DNA from: Paenibacillus marchantiophytorum
Lineage (GTDB): Bacteria > Bacillota > Bacilli > Paenibacillales > NBRC-103111
NCBI RefSeq assembly: GCF_014640555.1
Contig: NZ_BMHE01000004.1
Location: forward strand, 92,997 to 156,996
Direction of reading: 5' to 3'
Length of the DNA: 64,000 nt
The notes under the pieces: model-generated
Seen by the model: only the letters and a program-made list of their open reading frames with translations
Told to the model about the DNA's origin: nothing
Databases searched by the model: none
Shown here: positions 35,054-44,645 of the stretch, piece by piece
How positions within the stretch are numbered: the stretch's first letter is position 1
How the letters are laid out: each line of letters opens with the position of its first letter
Made by a program: the position numbers and the translations under genes

Positions 35054-36388
35054 ATGATAGTTTCGACAGTGAAAGAGAACATCTCATGGAAACAGCTCAT
35101 CTCCTTTTTTCTACCCCTCGGACTTTCGGCAACACTTGTTACCCTCTCGCATGTTATTATTAACAGCACTTTGGCCCGTGCGGATAACTCCGAAATGGTC
35201 ATCGCCAGCTATGCACTCCCTCTGAGCCTGCTAGGCTTGACAGAAAAACCAGTCGTCCTGCTGCGACAAGCTTGTTCCGCCCTCGTACGAGATCGCATAT
35301 CCTTTCGAGCGATGGCTGCGGTCAGTTCTTATGTATTTGCCTGCATTATTTTGCTTGGTCTCATTATATGCTACACCCCTGTAGGAGAATGGGTTTTTCT
35401 TTATTTCTTTGGCGTAGAACGCGAATTATTAGAAACTACGTTAAGTGTCTATCGCATTCTCATGTACGTAAGTATTTTCTCAGGATTACGCTGCTTATTT
35501 CATGGCATTATTATTTTTAATATGCGAACCAAGTGGTTGACGATCGGAATGTGCGTGCGCATCCTCGCGATGTATCTATTGTCACTTTACTTTATCACAA
35601 CAGATAATGTCTCCAGCGGACGTGTTGGGGCTATTATTTTTCTTGTAGGCATGGTGATTGAAGCAATTGTCGCTATATGGGAAGGATCAAGTCTGCTGCG
35701 CAAGGTAATTCCGGAGAAAGCGCCCGGCCATCCGATCGAGACCAAGAAACAGATCTTCAGTTTCTATAAACCTTTGTTGTATTCATCTGTCATTGCTGTT
35801 GTCATCGGTCCTGCGATCAATGCGATTTTAGGAAAAACAACGCACATCCATTTGGCGATTTCCTCTTTTGCGATTGCAGGCTCTTTAACCCAACTTGTGC
35901 TAAGCTTTTTTTCCTATATTCATCAAATCGTTTTAAACTTCTATCGCAAAGATGCGCATAACGTCTTCCGTTTCATCTTATTGCTCAGTTTTATTCCTGG
36001 AACACTTATCGCCATTCTGGCGTATACAGCACTGGGGCCTTGGTTTATGACCCATGTTATGGGAGTAAACAACGAACTTATGCATGCCAGCCTGCGTGCG
36101 ATGCGTATATTTATGATCATGACGATAGTGTTTCCTTGGCTTGATTATATGAATGGCATCATTATGCTGCGCGGTCAAACAAAAATCATGGTTTTTTCCC
36201 AATCTGCGAATGCTATAACAACGATCTTAACACTGTTCATTTCCATTGTATTCGTCCCTGACTGGAACGGAATGATTGGTGCATTAGCGCAATCTGTCGG
36301 GATGTTAGCCGAACTCGTTGTAGTCGTTTATGTGCTGAAACGAACCGCTGAAGATCAGCAACCAAGTATTTTTTCGAAAAATTTGTAA
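35054..36388 (+). CDS. MOP-superfamily (MATE/flippase-like) membrane protein
   Basis: 444 residues with about 12 membrane helices, ATG after AGGAGAG. N-terminus LISFFLPLGLSATLVTLSHV and the internal two-fold pseudo-symmetry (FSFYKPLLYSSVIAVVIGPA in the second half) fit the MOP exporter fold. It lacks clear MATE signature residues and looks closer to the ANK-like or polysaccharide-flippase side of the superfamily. Substrate unknown. First gene of a plus-strand run with the MFS paralogue and the ABC exporter genes. Confidence 0.75.
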   Translation: MIVSTVKENISWKQLISFFLPLGLSATLVTLSHVIINSTLARADNSEMVIASYALPLSLLGLTEKPVVLLRQACSALVRDRISFRAMAAVSSYVFACIILLGLIICYTPVGEWVFLYFFGVERELLETTLSVYRILMYVSIFSGLRCLFHGIIIFNMRTKWLTIGMCVRILAMYLLSLYFITTDNVSSGRVGAIIFLVGMVIEAIVAIWEGSSLLRKVIPEKAPGHPIETKKQIFSFYKPLLYSSVIAVVIGPAINAILGKTTHIHLAISSFAIAGSLTQLVLSFFSYIHQIVLNFYRKDAHNVFRFILLLSFIPGTLIAILAYTALGPWFMTHVMGVNNELMHASLRAMRIFMIMTIVFPWLDYMNGIIMLRGQTKIMVFSQSANAITTILTLFISIVFVPDWNGMIGALAQSVGMLAELVVVVYVLKRTAEDQQPSIFSKNL

Positions 36389-36409
36389 GAAATCGAGTGA
36401 TAGCCTCCT

Positions 36410-37585
36410 ATGCGTACGTCTATACCTATACAATCAGATGATTCGCTATTGCGTCTGTTCACGTTTGCTTTTTTTATGACGATGGGAATTGTCGTTACTT
36501 TTTTCCCGCTTTACTTTGATTACAAGGGATATTCCAAAATCCAAATCGGTTTGCTGTACGCCATCGGGCCGCTCATTGGCATTGCAACCAACCTATTGTG
36601 GGGTTTCCTGAGCGATCGTTTCCAAACGATTAAGAAAATCATGATTATTCTCATCCTGGGGCAATTAGTGACGGCCATCCTTGTGTTTACCGCAGGTTGG
36701 TTTTCGCTATTGTACGTTTGTTTAGCCTCATTTTTCTTTTTCCAACAGCCTGTAAACTCGTTGAATGACAGTCAAATCATGCTCAGTATTCGAACTAGCG
36801 GCAAGAGCTACGCATCCTTTCGAGTTTATGGTTCTATCGGCTTCGCTGTGTCTGCAGGAGGATTTGGACTGCTTCTCAGACACTACGGAACAGGTCTTAC
36901 GCCGATTCTATGCCTATTCACGATTGCGTGTACGCTTGTGATCGTATTCTTGCTCAAAGATGCCCGTCAAGGCGGCAAGAAGATGGCCTTTAGCGGCGTA
37001 GTGGATATTCTGCGCAATAGAAAGTTCATCTGGTTTCTGGTGCTCGTTATCATCATGTCAGTCTCTCATCGCTTCAATGACGGTTTCTTAGCGCTCTACA
37101 TGAGGCAGCTCGGCGCTTCGGATTCGCTCATTGGCTATGCCTGGATGACATCGGCACTCAGTGAAATTCCAGTCTTCTTCTTCCTGAGCAAGCATGGTCA
37201 CCGGTTCAAAGAATTACCTTTGCTGGCCTTTGCCGGCCTCATCTATGCCTTGCGTTTTTTCATCATGAGTTCCATTCAAGATCCTAGCTGGGTCATTTGG
37301 ATCCAAATGCTGCACAGCCTAACGTTCGGTATTTTCCTTTTCACAGCTAATCGCTACATCAGCCAACTGATTCCCGATGAGTACAGATCCTCGGGGCAAG
37401 CTATTTTTGCGGTAGCTTGGTCCAGCATTGCCGGCCTCATTAGCGGAACATTCGGCGGCTGGATATTTGATGCTGCTGGCGGGAGCACCGTCTATGTGTT
37501 TGCCGCATGTCTATCCATCGTCGCAACGATTGGATTCCTGGGCACACACCTGTTCCAAAACAACGAAAGCCTGCCAGGCAGGTAA
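36410..37585 (+). CDS. MFS transporter (MFS_1-like), paralogue of the 26.6-kb gene
   Basis: 391 residues, about 12 membrane helices. It begins 21 bases after the flippase-like gene. Landmarks are FFPLYFDYKGYSKIQIGLL, WGFLSDRFQTIKKI (motif A variant) and GKSYASFRVYGSIGF. The protein aligns by eye over its full length with the transporter at 26630-27787, including the SHRFNDGFLALYMRQLGASD block (there PHRMNDALLGLYLSKLGATD). Substrate unknown. Confidence 0.85.
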   Translation: MRTSIPIQSDDSLLRLFTFAFFMTMGIVVTFFPLYFDYKGYSKIQIGLLYAIGPLIGIATNLLWGFLSDRFQTIKKIMIILILGQLVTAILVFTAGWFSLLYVCLASFFFFQQPVNSLNDSQIMLSIRTSGKSYASFRVYGSIGFAVSAGGFGLLLRHYGTGLTPILCLFTIACTLVIVFLLKDARQGGKKMAFSGVVDILRNRKFIWFLVLVIIMSVSHRFNDGFLALYMRQLGASDSLIGYAWMTSALSEIPVFFFLSKHGHRFKELPLLAFAGLIYALRFFIMSSIQDPSWVIWIQMLHSLTFGIFLFTANRYISQLIPDEYRSSGQAIFAVAWSSIAGLISGTFGGWIFDAAGGSTVYVFAACLSIVATIGFLGTHLFQNNESLPGR

Positions 37586-37614
37586 TGAATTTGTAAAAAG
37601 AAGGGACTGGTTAC

Positions 37615-38307
37615 GTGTTAACCATTGCAGGGTTATCTCACAGCTTCCGCACAGGGCAAGAAGAAACCCACGTTCTTCATGAGCTTAATTTCCGAGTAGA
37701 GCAAGGAGAGATGGTTGCTCTGCTCGGCAGCTCCGGCTCAGGAAAATCTACGCTGTTGAACTTAATGGCAGGCCTCATGAAGCCTACCCACGGAAGTATT
37801 TTAATCGCTGGACAAGCTATTGAGAAAATGAACGAAAACCGCTTGGCGGAATTTCGACGTACGCATATCGGATTTATTTTCCAATCTTATGAATTAATCC
37901 CTCATCTAACCGTCCGCGAGAACGTCGAGCTCCCTTTAGTTTTCCAAAGCACCCCAAGCCAAGAACGCAAACAAAGGGCCATGGCACTCCTGCAGCAAGT
38001 CGGTATCGGGGACAAATCCGAAATGTTTCCTTCGCAACTATCCGGGGGACAGCAGCAGCGTGTTAGTATTGCACGTTCCTTGATTACCAAACCGGCGATC
38101 GTCTTCGCCGATGAACCTACAGGGAATCTGGATACCAAAACAGAGAAAGAGATTATCGATCTGTTGATAGATTTGAACCAGAACTCAGGTATCACCTTCG
38201 TAATCGTCACCCACGAGCTTGAGGTAGCAGGCCGCACGCAGCGTATTTTGCAGCTCCGCGATGGCTATCTGGTAGAACAACACAAACAGGAAGGTGAGGC
38301 CGGATGA
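37615..38307 (+). CDS. ABC transporter ATP-binding protein, MacB/LolD type
   Basis: 230 residues from GTG (AGAAGGGAC upstream). Walker A GSSGSGKST, Q-loop FIFQSYELIPHLTVREN, signature LSGGQQQR, Walker B IVFADEPTGNLD and the switch His in VTHE. The PTGNLDTKTEKEI and LIPHLTVRENVELPL stretches are typical of the group that powers FtsX-like permeases. The next gene, an FtsX-like permease, overlaps its stop by 4 bases (ATGA). Confidence 0.93.
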   Translation: MLTIAGLSHSFRTGQEETHVLHELNFRVEQGEMVALLGSSGSGKSTLLNLMAGLMKPTHGSILIAGQAIEKMNENRLAEFRRTHIGFIFQSYELIPHLTVRENVELPLVFQSTPSQERKQRAMALLQQVGIGDKSEMFPSQLSGGQQQRVSIARSLITKPAIVFADEPTGNLDTKTEKEIIDLLIDLNQNSGITFVIVTHELEVAGRTQRILQLRDGYLVEQHKQEGEAG

Positions 38308-39656
38308 AGCTTAGGGATTACCTTCGTCTTGGCTGGGATCAGCTGCAGCGGCGCAGAGTAGTAACTGCACTATGTACGGTTGGCATAGCCATCGGTTCCG
38401 CCTCCATCATAGTAGCTCTCGGCTTTGGCGAATCGATTCAGCATTACAGTCAAAAACAGTTGAGCTTTTATCTCAAGACAGATGAAATAATGATCGTAAA
38501 TCAAGGCGGAGATCCAAAAAGCGCAGCTGCGTTAACAGCTAGTAAACTCGATCTTATACGTACTTTTCCACATGTGAAATCCGTTGCAAGCTTTCAAGAC
38601 TTAGGTTCATTCAGCTTTACGGTTGATGATGGCAAACAAAGCTACCTGGATCTTAAAGCAACCGAGCTGAATGCGTTGGAAGATTTCGACGCCAAATTTC
38701 AACAGGGAGGTCCAGGCGATCAGAACACTCAGATTGTGCTAGGCTACGGGGCCACACTCGGCGTCATGGATAGCAAAACAATAGAAGTCCGCAATAAACT
38801 CATGCAGCAAAATCCAAGCAAGGAACAATCCGAAACGTTTCGTCAAATGGATGTGCTCCCTTATCCGCTATATCAGAAACAACTTCTGCTGAAAGCGAAT
38901 AATGATCGAGGACAGTCTGACAACCAAAACGGAGCTTCCGTCAAGCCAACGATGGAAATGACAGTTCGTGTGTCAGGGATACTCCAAAAGCCCGATGGAT
39001 TGCCCGCATATATGCTGCAAGGCAACAAAACAGCCTATGTCTCGCATCAAACAGGTCTCAAAATCCTAGAGTCGCTAAACAAAGCAACTACGAATGGGCA
39101 GCCGCGTTATTCGGAAGTCAAAGTGAAGGTCGACAGCAGCACCAATGTGAAACAAGTGGATGAATGGATCAAAAAGCTCCAGCTGAATACGCAAACTAAT
39201 TTGTTTCAGGAAGATCGGATGAAAGGCCAATTCGCCATTATCCGTCTGCTGCTCACTGGTGTTGGCCTGTTTGTTTTGTTCGTTGCTTCGATATCGATTG
39301 TCGTTGCCATGACCATGTCCACCCATCAGCGCCGCAGACAAATCGGCATTATGAAAGTACTTGGCGCGAATTTAAGCCAAATCCGCAATATGTTTATTGT
39401 CGAGTCGACTCTGCTCGGCATGCTCGGAGGTTTCGTCGGCATTCTCCTCTCCTATTGGGTGATCTGGGGCATCAATCTCATCATTATCCGATTCGGCTCC
39501 ACGGGTTCAGCGGAACCCGCGGAAATTTTATTTATCAGCTTCTGGATTCTCCCTGTCGGTATGTTTTTTGCCATAATGACTGGGGTTTTATCCGGGCTGT
39601 ATCCCGCAGTGAAAGCTTCCCGAACAGATGCTTTAACCGCTATTAAACGAGAATAG
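38304..39656 (+). CDS. FtsX-like (MacB-type) ABC permease
   Basis: 450 residues. N-terminal membrane helix (about 20-42; GIAIGSASIIVALGFG), a large extracytoplasmic domain (about 45-300), then three C-terminal helices around LLLTGVGLFVLFVASISIVV, ESTLLGMLGGFVGILLSYWV and FWILPVGMFFAIMTGVLSGL, ending YPAVKASRTDALTAIKRE, the standard MacB/FtsX terminus. It overlaps the ATPase gene by ATGA and precedes the HlyD-like adaptor by 12 bases. Together they form a MacAB-like mechanotransmission exporter, probably for a peptide or other amphiphile. Confidence 0.92.
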   Translation: MKLRDYLRLGWDQLQRRRVVTALCTVGIAIGSASIIVALGFGESIQHYSQKQLSFYLKTDEIMIVNQGGDPKSAAALTASKLDLIRTFPHVKSVASFQDLGSFSFTVDDGKQSYLDLKATELNALEDFDAKFQQGGPGDQNTQIVLGYGATLGVMDSKTIEVRNKLMQQNPSKEQSETFRQMDVLPYPLYQKQLLLKANNDRGQSDNQNGASVKPTMEMTVRVSGILQKPDGLPAYMLQGNKTAYVSHQTGLKILESLNKATTNGQPRYSEVKVKVDSSTNVKQVDEWIKKLQLNTQTNLFQEDRMKGQFAIIRLLLTGVGLFVLFVASISIVVAMTMSTHQRRRQIGIMKVLGANLSQIRNMFIVESTLLGMLGGFVGILLSYWVIWGINLIIIRFGSTGSAEPAEILFISFWILPVGMFFAIMTGVLSGLYPAVKASRTDALTAIKRE

Positions 39657-39668
39657 GAGATTACCGGT

Positions 39669-40772
39669 ATGAGGAAAAAGAAAACATGGATCCTGCTTCT
39701 TTCTGCAATCATCGTCTGCGGTATCAGCAGCTTTCTCTATGTTAGCAGCCATCCCAAGCAAAAAAGTGCCAAGGATATGGATGCTGCATCGATCATGAAT
39801 GTTCTGCAATTTAAAGTAACCAAAGAAGACTTGATTAATAGTATTGAAGTCAAAGGAAAATCATCGTACGAAAAAGAAACGCGCGTCTACGCTCCTTTCA
39901 CAGGCGAGGTGAAGGCATGGAATATGGCAGACGGCGCTCAAGTGACCAAAGGTCAGCTGTTATTCGAGCTGGATGCCACTCCGCTCAGGACTGAAATTGC
40001 CAGCCTCCAAACAACCTTGAAAAAGCAAAAGTTGGAAGCAGATCTGGCCAACTTCAAAGCTGCCGGACCGCAAGGCGATTCAACCGGCGTAGCCGCGGGA
40101 GCGGTTGGCGAAGATGACGCCAGAAGCCGCTTCGCCGCAGTCGAAGCTCGTAAAATTCAAGATCAGCTCAACGAGGTGAAAGATTCCTCCATTCAGCTTC
40201 AGCTCGCAAAGAAGCAAGAGAAAGTGGAGCAAGCTTCCTACACGGCCCCGGAAGATGGCATTTTCCTGTTTGAGGATTCTGCCAAAATCCCTAAATCAGT
40301 TGAAGAAAGCGTGCGAATCGGCAAAATTGTCGATTTAACCAAACTGAAACTAGTCAGTACGGTGGGTGAGTTCGATGTGTTCCGGATCAAGCCAGGCATG
40401 CTGGTGCAAGTCAAAGTTGAAGCACTGAAATCAAAGAAACTCCAAGGCAAGGTTGAAAAAGTATCCAAATTTGCTAAATCCGGCACGGATCAAGGCTCTG
40501 GTTCCGCGCAATTTGAGGTTACCATTTCCTTAGAACAAAGCGATCAACTCATCGCCGGCTTAAGCCTCACCGGTACGATTGAAACGGAACGAAAAACAAG
40601 TACCCTCGTCGTGCCGACGTTAGCTGTGATGCACGAAAAAGAGATTTATTATGTGATGCTGCAGACGCCGCAAGGCGTAGAGCGCCGTGAAATCGAAATC
40701 GGCATGGAAACTCCGGAGAAAACAGAAGTCGTCAAGGGCCTGAACGAAGGCGATACAGTTGTGCTGCAATAA
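39669..40772 (+). CDS. HlyD/MacA-like membrane-fusion (adaptor) protein
   Basis: 367 residues. N-terminal membrane anchor (WILLLSAIIVCGISSFLYVS), a lipoyl-like half (VKGKSSYEKETRVYAPFTGE, VTKGQLLFELDATPLRTEI), a helical hairpin from about 110 to 190, then the second lipoyl half (QASYTAPEDGIFLFEDSAKI) and beta-barrel. The RND-type adaptor fold fits a partner of the preceding FtsX-like permease. In Gram-positives such adaptors form an extracellular conduit rather than an outer-membrane link. Confidence 0.88.
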   Translation: MRKKKTWILLLSAIIVCGISSFLYVSSHPKQKSAKDMDAASIMNVLQFKVTKEDLINSIEVKGKSSYEKETRVYAPFTGEVKAWNMADGAQVTKGQLLFELDATPLRTEIASLQTTLKKQKLEADLANFKAAGPQGDSTGVAAGAVGEDDARSRFAAVEARKIQDQLNEVKDSSIQLQLAKKQEKVEQASYTAPEDGIFLFEDSAKIPKSVEESVRIGKIVDLTKLKLVSTVGEFDVFRIKPGMLVQVKVEALKSKKLQGKVEKVSKFAKSGTDQGSGSAQFEVTISLEQSDQLIAGLSLTGTIETERKTSTLVVPTLAVMHEKEIYYVMLQTPQGVERREIEIGMETPEKTEVVKGLNEGDTVVLQ

Positions 40773-40859
40773 CAAGTGCCTTATAATATGCATAAAGTCT
40801 TAGTACCAAGTATTAAGTATTAGGTCAAATTGAGTTGCAAAGGCAGGTATAGGTTTCAT

Positions 40860-41507
40860 ATGAATTATGACGATTTCAAAGCGATTGTTTTAGAACGCCG
40901 CAGTGTCCGTAATTTTACAGAGCAAGCCGTTTCTACGGAGGATATTCGTGAAATTATCGATTGCGCCCGCTATGCGCCAAGCGATACGAATTCCCAAACG
41001 TGGAAGTTCGTGGCGATACGAAATACCGACAAAATTAAACACATCGAACAACTAACGTGGGATCAACTTCACTCGCGTGCAGCGGATGCAGAGCAAAAAG
41101 GCCTTTCCAGAGAAGCACGCTTACTGGTGAAATCATTTGGCCCTTATGCGACTGCCTTCTCCGGTGCGCCGGTTTTAATCATTTGTTTGGCAACACCTTA
41201 CGCGTCGAAGTTCCGCGATCGCATCTTTGACCCGATTCAACTTGTTGAAGAGCATGTATGGGCTGAGGAAGGCATCAAGAGCTCTTGTCTGGCCTCCCAG
41301 AACCTGATGCTCGCCGCTCACGCCAGAGGCTTGGCTACATGCCCTATGACAGGCCCTGTGCTGCTTGCGCAGGATCAGATTCGTGCCTACTTGGACATTC
41401 CGGAAGAGTGTCAAATCAATATGGTAATCGCCCTTGGACACCCCAAAGAGCGTCCGGGGAAATTAGCTCGCAAAGAAATCGACGATATTCTTCAAATCAT
41501 TGATTAA
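40860..41507 (+). CDS. Nitroreductase-family flavoprotein
   Basis: 215 residues from ATG 40860; the RBS is weak (GGCAGGTA). FMN-binding opening VLERRSVRNFTEQAV, SDTNSQTWKFVA, and the CLASQNLMLAAHARGLATC / VIALGHPKERPGKLARKEI blocks are typical. These enzymes reduce nitro compounds, quinones or other acceptors with NAD(P)H. It follows the exporter by 87 bases, so it may be a downstream member of that run. Substrate unknown. Confidence 0.88.
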   Translation: MNYDDFKAIVLERRSVRNFTEQAVSTEDIREIIDCARYAPSDTNSQTWKFVAIRNTDKIKHIEQLTWDQLHSRAADAEQKGLSREARLLVKSFGPYATAFSGAPVLIICLATPYASKFRDRIFDPIQLVEEHVWAEEGIKSSCLASQNLMLAAHARGLATCPMTGPVLLAQDQIRAYLDIPEECQINMVIALGHPKERPGKLARKEIDDILQIID

Positions 41508-41526
41508 AGATAGCCCTTAAACAAAT

Positions 41527-41583
41527 AGCAGGAAGAGGCTGCCCTCAAGGTTTTCAACCTTATTGGGGCAGCCTCTTCCTGCT
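41527..41583. terminator. Long perfect hairpin between nitroreductase and permease C genes
   Basis: 18-bp perfect stem AGCAGGAAGAGGCTGCCC / GGGCAGCCTCTTCCTGCT with an inner AAGG / CCTT helix. Neither strand has a clear T run, so termination efficiency is uncertain. Located between convergent genes and touching the permease stop codon. Confidence 0.7.
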
Positions 41584-42500
41584 TATTGTCTGGCATCCAG
41601 AGCGTCACGCAGCCCGTCTCCAACGAAATTAATCGCAAGCACAGTAAATAAAATCATCGCACCCGGCGGAACCCAGAGCCATGGCTGATCTGTCAGCACC
41701 GTCAAGGACTGTGCATCTGTCAGCATATTGCCCCAGCTTGCTGTCGGGGGCTTGACTCCCATGCCCAGGAAGCTGAGCCCAGCTTCGCTCATAATCGCTG
41801 AGGCAATGCCGAACGTAGCATTAACAATGATAGGACCGATTGCATTAGGAAAAATATGCTGAAATAATATTCGCGGTGTGCTCAGTCCAAGAGCTACACC
41901 AGCCTTCACATAATCGAGCTGTTTGATCGACAGCACGCTTCCTCTAACCAGTCTGGCCACGCCAGGCCAAGAGAACAAGGCTAAGACCAGAATGATCGTA
42001 GTCATATTCGATCCCAGAACACTGATGATGACCAAGGTAACCATCAGAAAAGGAAAAGCCATGAACATGTCCGTAATCCGCATGACAGCCATATCCAGCC
42101 AGCCGCCAAAATAGGCGGACACGATGCCGACCAGCGTACCGAAGGTCACGTATAGCGAAACGGTAACAAACCCGACGATGAGTGAAACTCTTGTCGCATA
42201 GATGAGGCGGCTTAGCACATCTCGGCCGACCTGATCCGTCCCCAGCCAATGTACCGCCGATGGCTTCGCGGAGAAGATTGCTGTCACCTCTTTGGGATCA
42301 TGCGGAGAGATCAGCGGAGCCAGTATGGCAATCACAACGAGCAGCAGAGTAACGAACAGACCTGCTACTGCCAACTTGTGCCTTGCAAAGCGGAGCCAGA
42401 ACTGCCGCAAAGCACTATCCGTCGCTTGCTCATCTTCCATTAGCTCGATGAAGGTCGGCTGTAAGGGACCCTTTTTCAGTTGATACTCAGATAAAGCCAT
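41583..42500 (-). CDS. Dipeptide/oligopeptide ABC permease, DppC/OppC type
   Basis: 305 residues from ATG 42500 (GGAGGT 8 bases upstream). The N-terminal OppC extension (RQFWLRFARHKLAVAGLFVT) precedes six membrane helices. The EAA-loop region GVALGLSTPRILFQHIFPNA contacts the ATPase. Last gene of the minus operon, 129 bases after the OppF-type ATPase. Its partner permease (DppB/OppB type) is not in this operon but on the opposite strand at 50838-51791. Confidence 0.93.
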   Translation of the reverse strand: MALSEYQLKKGPLQPTFIELMEDEQATDSALRQFWLRFARHKLAVAGLFVTLLLVVIAILAPLISPHDPKEVTAIFSAKPSAVHWLGTDQVGRDVLSRLIYATRVSLIVGFVTVSLYVTFGTLVGIVSAYFGGWLDMAVMRITDMFMAFPFLMVTLVIISVLGSNMTTIILVLALFSWPGVARLVRGSVLSIKQLDYVKAGVALGLSTPRILFQHIFPNAIGPIIVNATFGIASAIMSEAGLSFLGMGVKPPTASWGNMLTDAQSLTVLTDQPWLWVPPGAMILFTVLAINFVGDGLRDALDARQ

Positions 42501-42629
42501 AACCAATTACCTCCGAATTAGTCGTTATTAATTCTTGCTGCAAAATTCAAGCCCATCAACGTTGGATAATCGCGTGAAAGAATCAATTGCATGGTCAACT
42601 GGCCAATCCCGGGCCACGGAAAATCTATT

Positions 42630-43604
42630 CTAATTTATTGGAAAATGACAAGCAACCGCATGCGCTCCAGGTGTCAGCGGCGGTTCTTCGTGTTGGCAAA
42701 GCTCCTGAACATACGGGCAGCGCGTATGAAAACGGCAGCCAGCAGGCGGATTAGCCGGACTGGGCACGTCCCCTTGAATAATAAGCCGCTTATTCGAACG
42801 CAAGGTTGGATCGGGCGTCGGATAGGCATTCAGCAGGATATGGGTGTACGGATGCTTAGGACGTTTAAATAATTCTTCCTTATATCCAATTTCAACTATT
42901 TTGCCTAAATACATGACGGCAACCCGTGTGCTGATATATTGGACTGCTCCGATACCATGAGCAATGAATAAGTAGGTCAGCTTCAGCTCCTTCTGCAAAT
43001 CCGCAAGCAAATTCAGAATTTGCGCCTGAATGGATACATCCAGAGCCGACACGGGCTCATCACACACAACCAGCTTGGGCTGAAACGAAATTGCTCGGGC
43101 AATCCCAATCCGTTGGCGCTGGCCTCCGGAAAACTCATGCGGATATCTCATCTTGTAGGCACGCGGCAAGCCAACCAAATCAAGCAGCCGATCCACCTCC
43201 CCCTGCACGCGATGTCTGTCCACCAAGCGATGAGCAATGAACGGCTCAGCCAAGATGTCATTGATTCTTTGGCGGGGATTCAGTGAGGAAAATGGGTCTT
43301 GAAAAATGATTTGCAGACGAGTGCGAATCGGCTTCAGTGCTCTTTGTGAAATATGTGTAATATCTTCATTTTGAAAAAGGATACGGCCCTCGAAAGGGTC
43401 TTCCAGCCGTACAATCGAGCGGCCGATCGTTGATTTGCCGCAGCCCGATTCACCAACGAGTCCAACCGTTTCGCCTTCGTAAATCGTAAGACTCACATCG
43501 TCAACTGCTCTGACGTGCCCCACTGTCCGAGATAAAACGCCTTTTTTTATTGGATAGTATGTCTTTAGTCGATCGATTTGCAGCAAGGGGATATTCGTTG
43601 TCAT
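42630..43604 (-). CDS. Peptide ABC transporter ATPase, DppF/OppF type
   Basis: 324 residues from ATG 43604 (AGGAGGTCGGCGT upstream), overlapping the OppD-type stop as ATGA. Walker A GESGCGKST, signature SGGQRQRIGIARA, Walker B LVVCDEPVSALD, and the C-terminal Cys-rich PAGCRFHTRCPYVQELCQHE that in this family can bind an iron-sulfur cluster. GKSTIGRSIVRLEDP is the usual OppF wording. Energises the importer with the adjacent ATPase. Confidence 0.94.
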   Translation of the reverse strand: MTTNIPLLQIDRLKTYYPIKKGVLSRTVGHVRAVDDVSLTIYEGETVGLVGESGCGKSTIGRSIVRLEDPFEGRILFQNEDITHISQRALKPIRTRLQIIFQDPFSSLNPRQRINDILAEPFIAHRLVDRHRVQGEVDRLLDLVGLPRAYKMRYPHEFSGGQRQRIGIARAISFQPKLVVCDEPVSALDVSIQAQILNLLADLQKELKLTYLFIAHGIGAVQYISTRVAVMYLGKIVEIGYKEELFKRPKHPYTHILLNAYPTPDPTLRSNKRLIIQGDVPSPANPPAGCRFHTRCPYVQELCQHEEPPLTPGAHAVACHFPIN

Positions 43605-44614
43605 ACGCCGACCTCCTGAGGATGTGGGATAAGGGGTTGAACCGCAGCCTGCTCCTGAGCGACCCAACATCTCACAAGATGCTCATGGTCGATTGCTTGG
43701 AGGTCAGGCTGCTGCTGCTGACATCGCTCAGTTGCCAGCGTACAGCGGGTATGGAAACGGCAGCCAGAGGGCATTCGCTGAATGGACGGAACCGTGCCAG
43801 GAATGGCTGTCAGCCGCTCCCCCTCTCCTTCCACACGGGGAATGGAGTTTAGAAGCCCCTTCGTATAGGGATGCTGCGGCTCCCGAAACAGCGTGAACAC
43901 ATCCGCTTCCTCTACGATCTGGCCGGCATACATCACAACTACTTTGTCCGCCATTTCGGCAACAACACCCAGATCATGCGTTATGAGCATAATCGCAGCG
44001 CCGCTCTCCTCGCGAAGTTCCTTCATAAGCGCGAGAATCTGCGCTTGAATCGTCACATCAAGCGCAGTCGTGGGCTCATCCGCAATGAGCAGCTTGGGCT
44101 TGCAGGATAAGGCCATCGCGATCATGATCCGTTGACGCATGCCGCCTGAAAGCGTATGGGGGTATACATCCATAACATCTTCAGCACGGGGAAGGCCGAC
44201 TTTGCGAAGCATTTGGATCGCATAAGCCTTCGCTTCTTTGCGCGAGAGGCTGGTATGCTGCCGAATCATTTCTAACAGTTGGTTCCCAATGGTCAGAACA
44301 GGATTTAACGAGCTCATCGGCTCCTGAAAAATCATAGACATATCTTTCCCTCTTAAACGGCGCAGCTCGGATTCTGGCCGATCAACCAAGTTCGAGCCAT
44401 CGAAGCGAATCTCGCCTTGTTTAATTCGCCCATTTTGACCCAGAAGCCCCATGACAGATAAGGAAGTTACACTTTTCCCGCAGCCGGATTCTCCAACAAT
44501 ACCGATGGTTTCGCCAGGTTTAAGCTTGAAGCTGATCTCATCGACTGATATTACTTCTTCCTGTCCCGTCCGAAAGACCGTCTGGAGCCGGTCAATTTCC
44601 AGCAAATACGTCAT
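43601..44614 (-). CDS. Peptide ABC transporter ATPase, DppD/OppD type
   Basis: 337 residues from ATG 44614 (a GTG three codons earlier is equally possible; neither has a strong RBS). Walker A GESGCGKSV, signature SGGMRQRIMIAMA, Walker B LLIADEPTTALD, and the C-terminal PSGCRFHTRCTLATERCQQQ cluster motif. Translationally coupled to the OppF-type gene. It begins 31 bases after the M20 amidohydrolase stop. Confidence 0.94.
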   Translation of the reverse strand: MTYLLEIDRLQTVFRTGQEEVISVDEISFKLKPGETIGIVGESGCGKSVTSLSVMGLLGQNGRIKQGEIRFDGSNLVDRPESELRRLRGKDMSMIFQEPMSSLNPVLTIGNQLLEMIRQHTSLSRKEAKAYAIQMLRKVGLPRAEDVMDVYPHTLSGGMRQRIMIAMALSCKPKLLIADEPTTALDVTIQAQILALMKELREESGAAIMLITHDLGVVAEMADKVVVMYAGQIVEEADVFTLFREPQHPYTKGLLNSIPRVEGEGERLTAIPGTVPSIQRMPSGCRFHTRCTLATERCQQQQPDLQAIDHEHLVRCWVAQEQAAVQPLIPHPQEVGV

Positions 44615-44645
44615 CTTCCACACCGTCTTTTCTTATGAAATAGCC

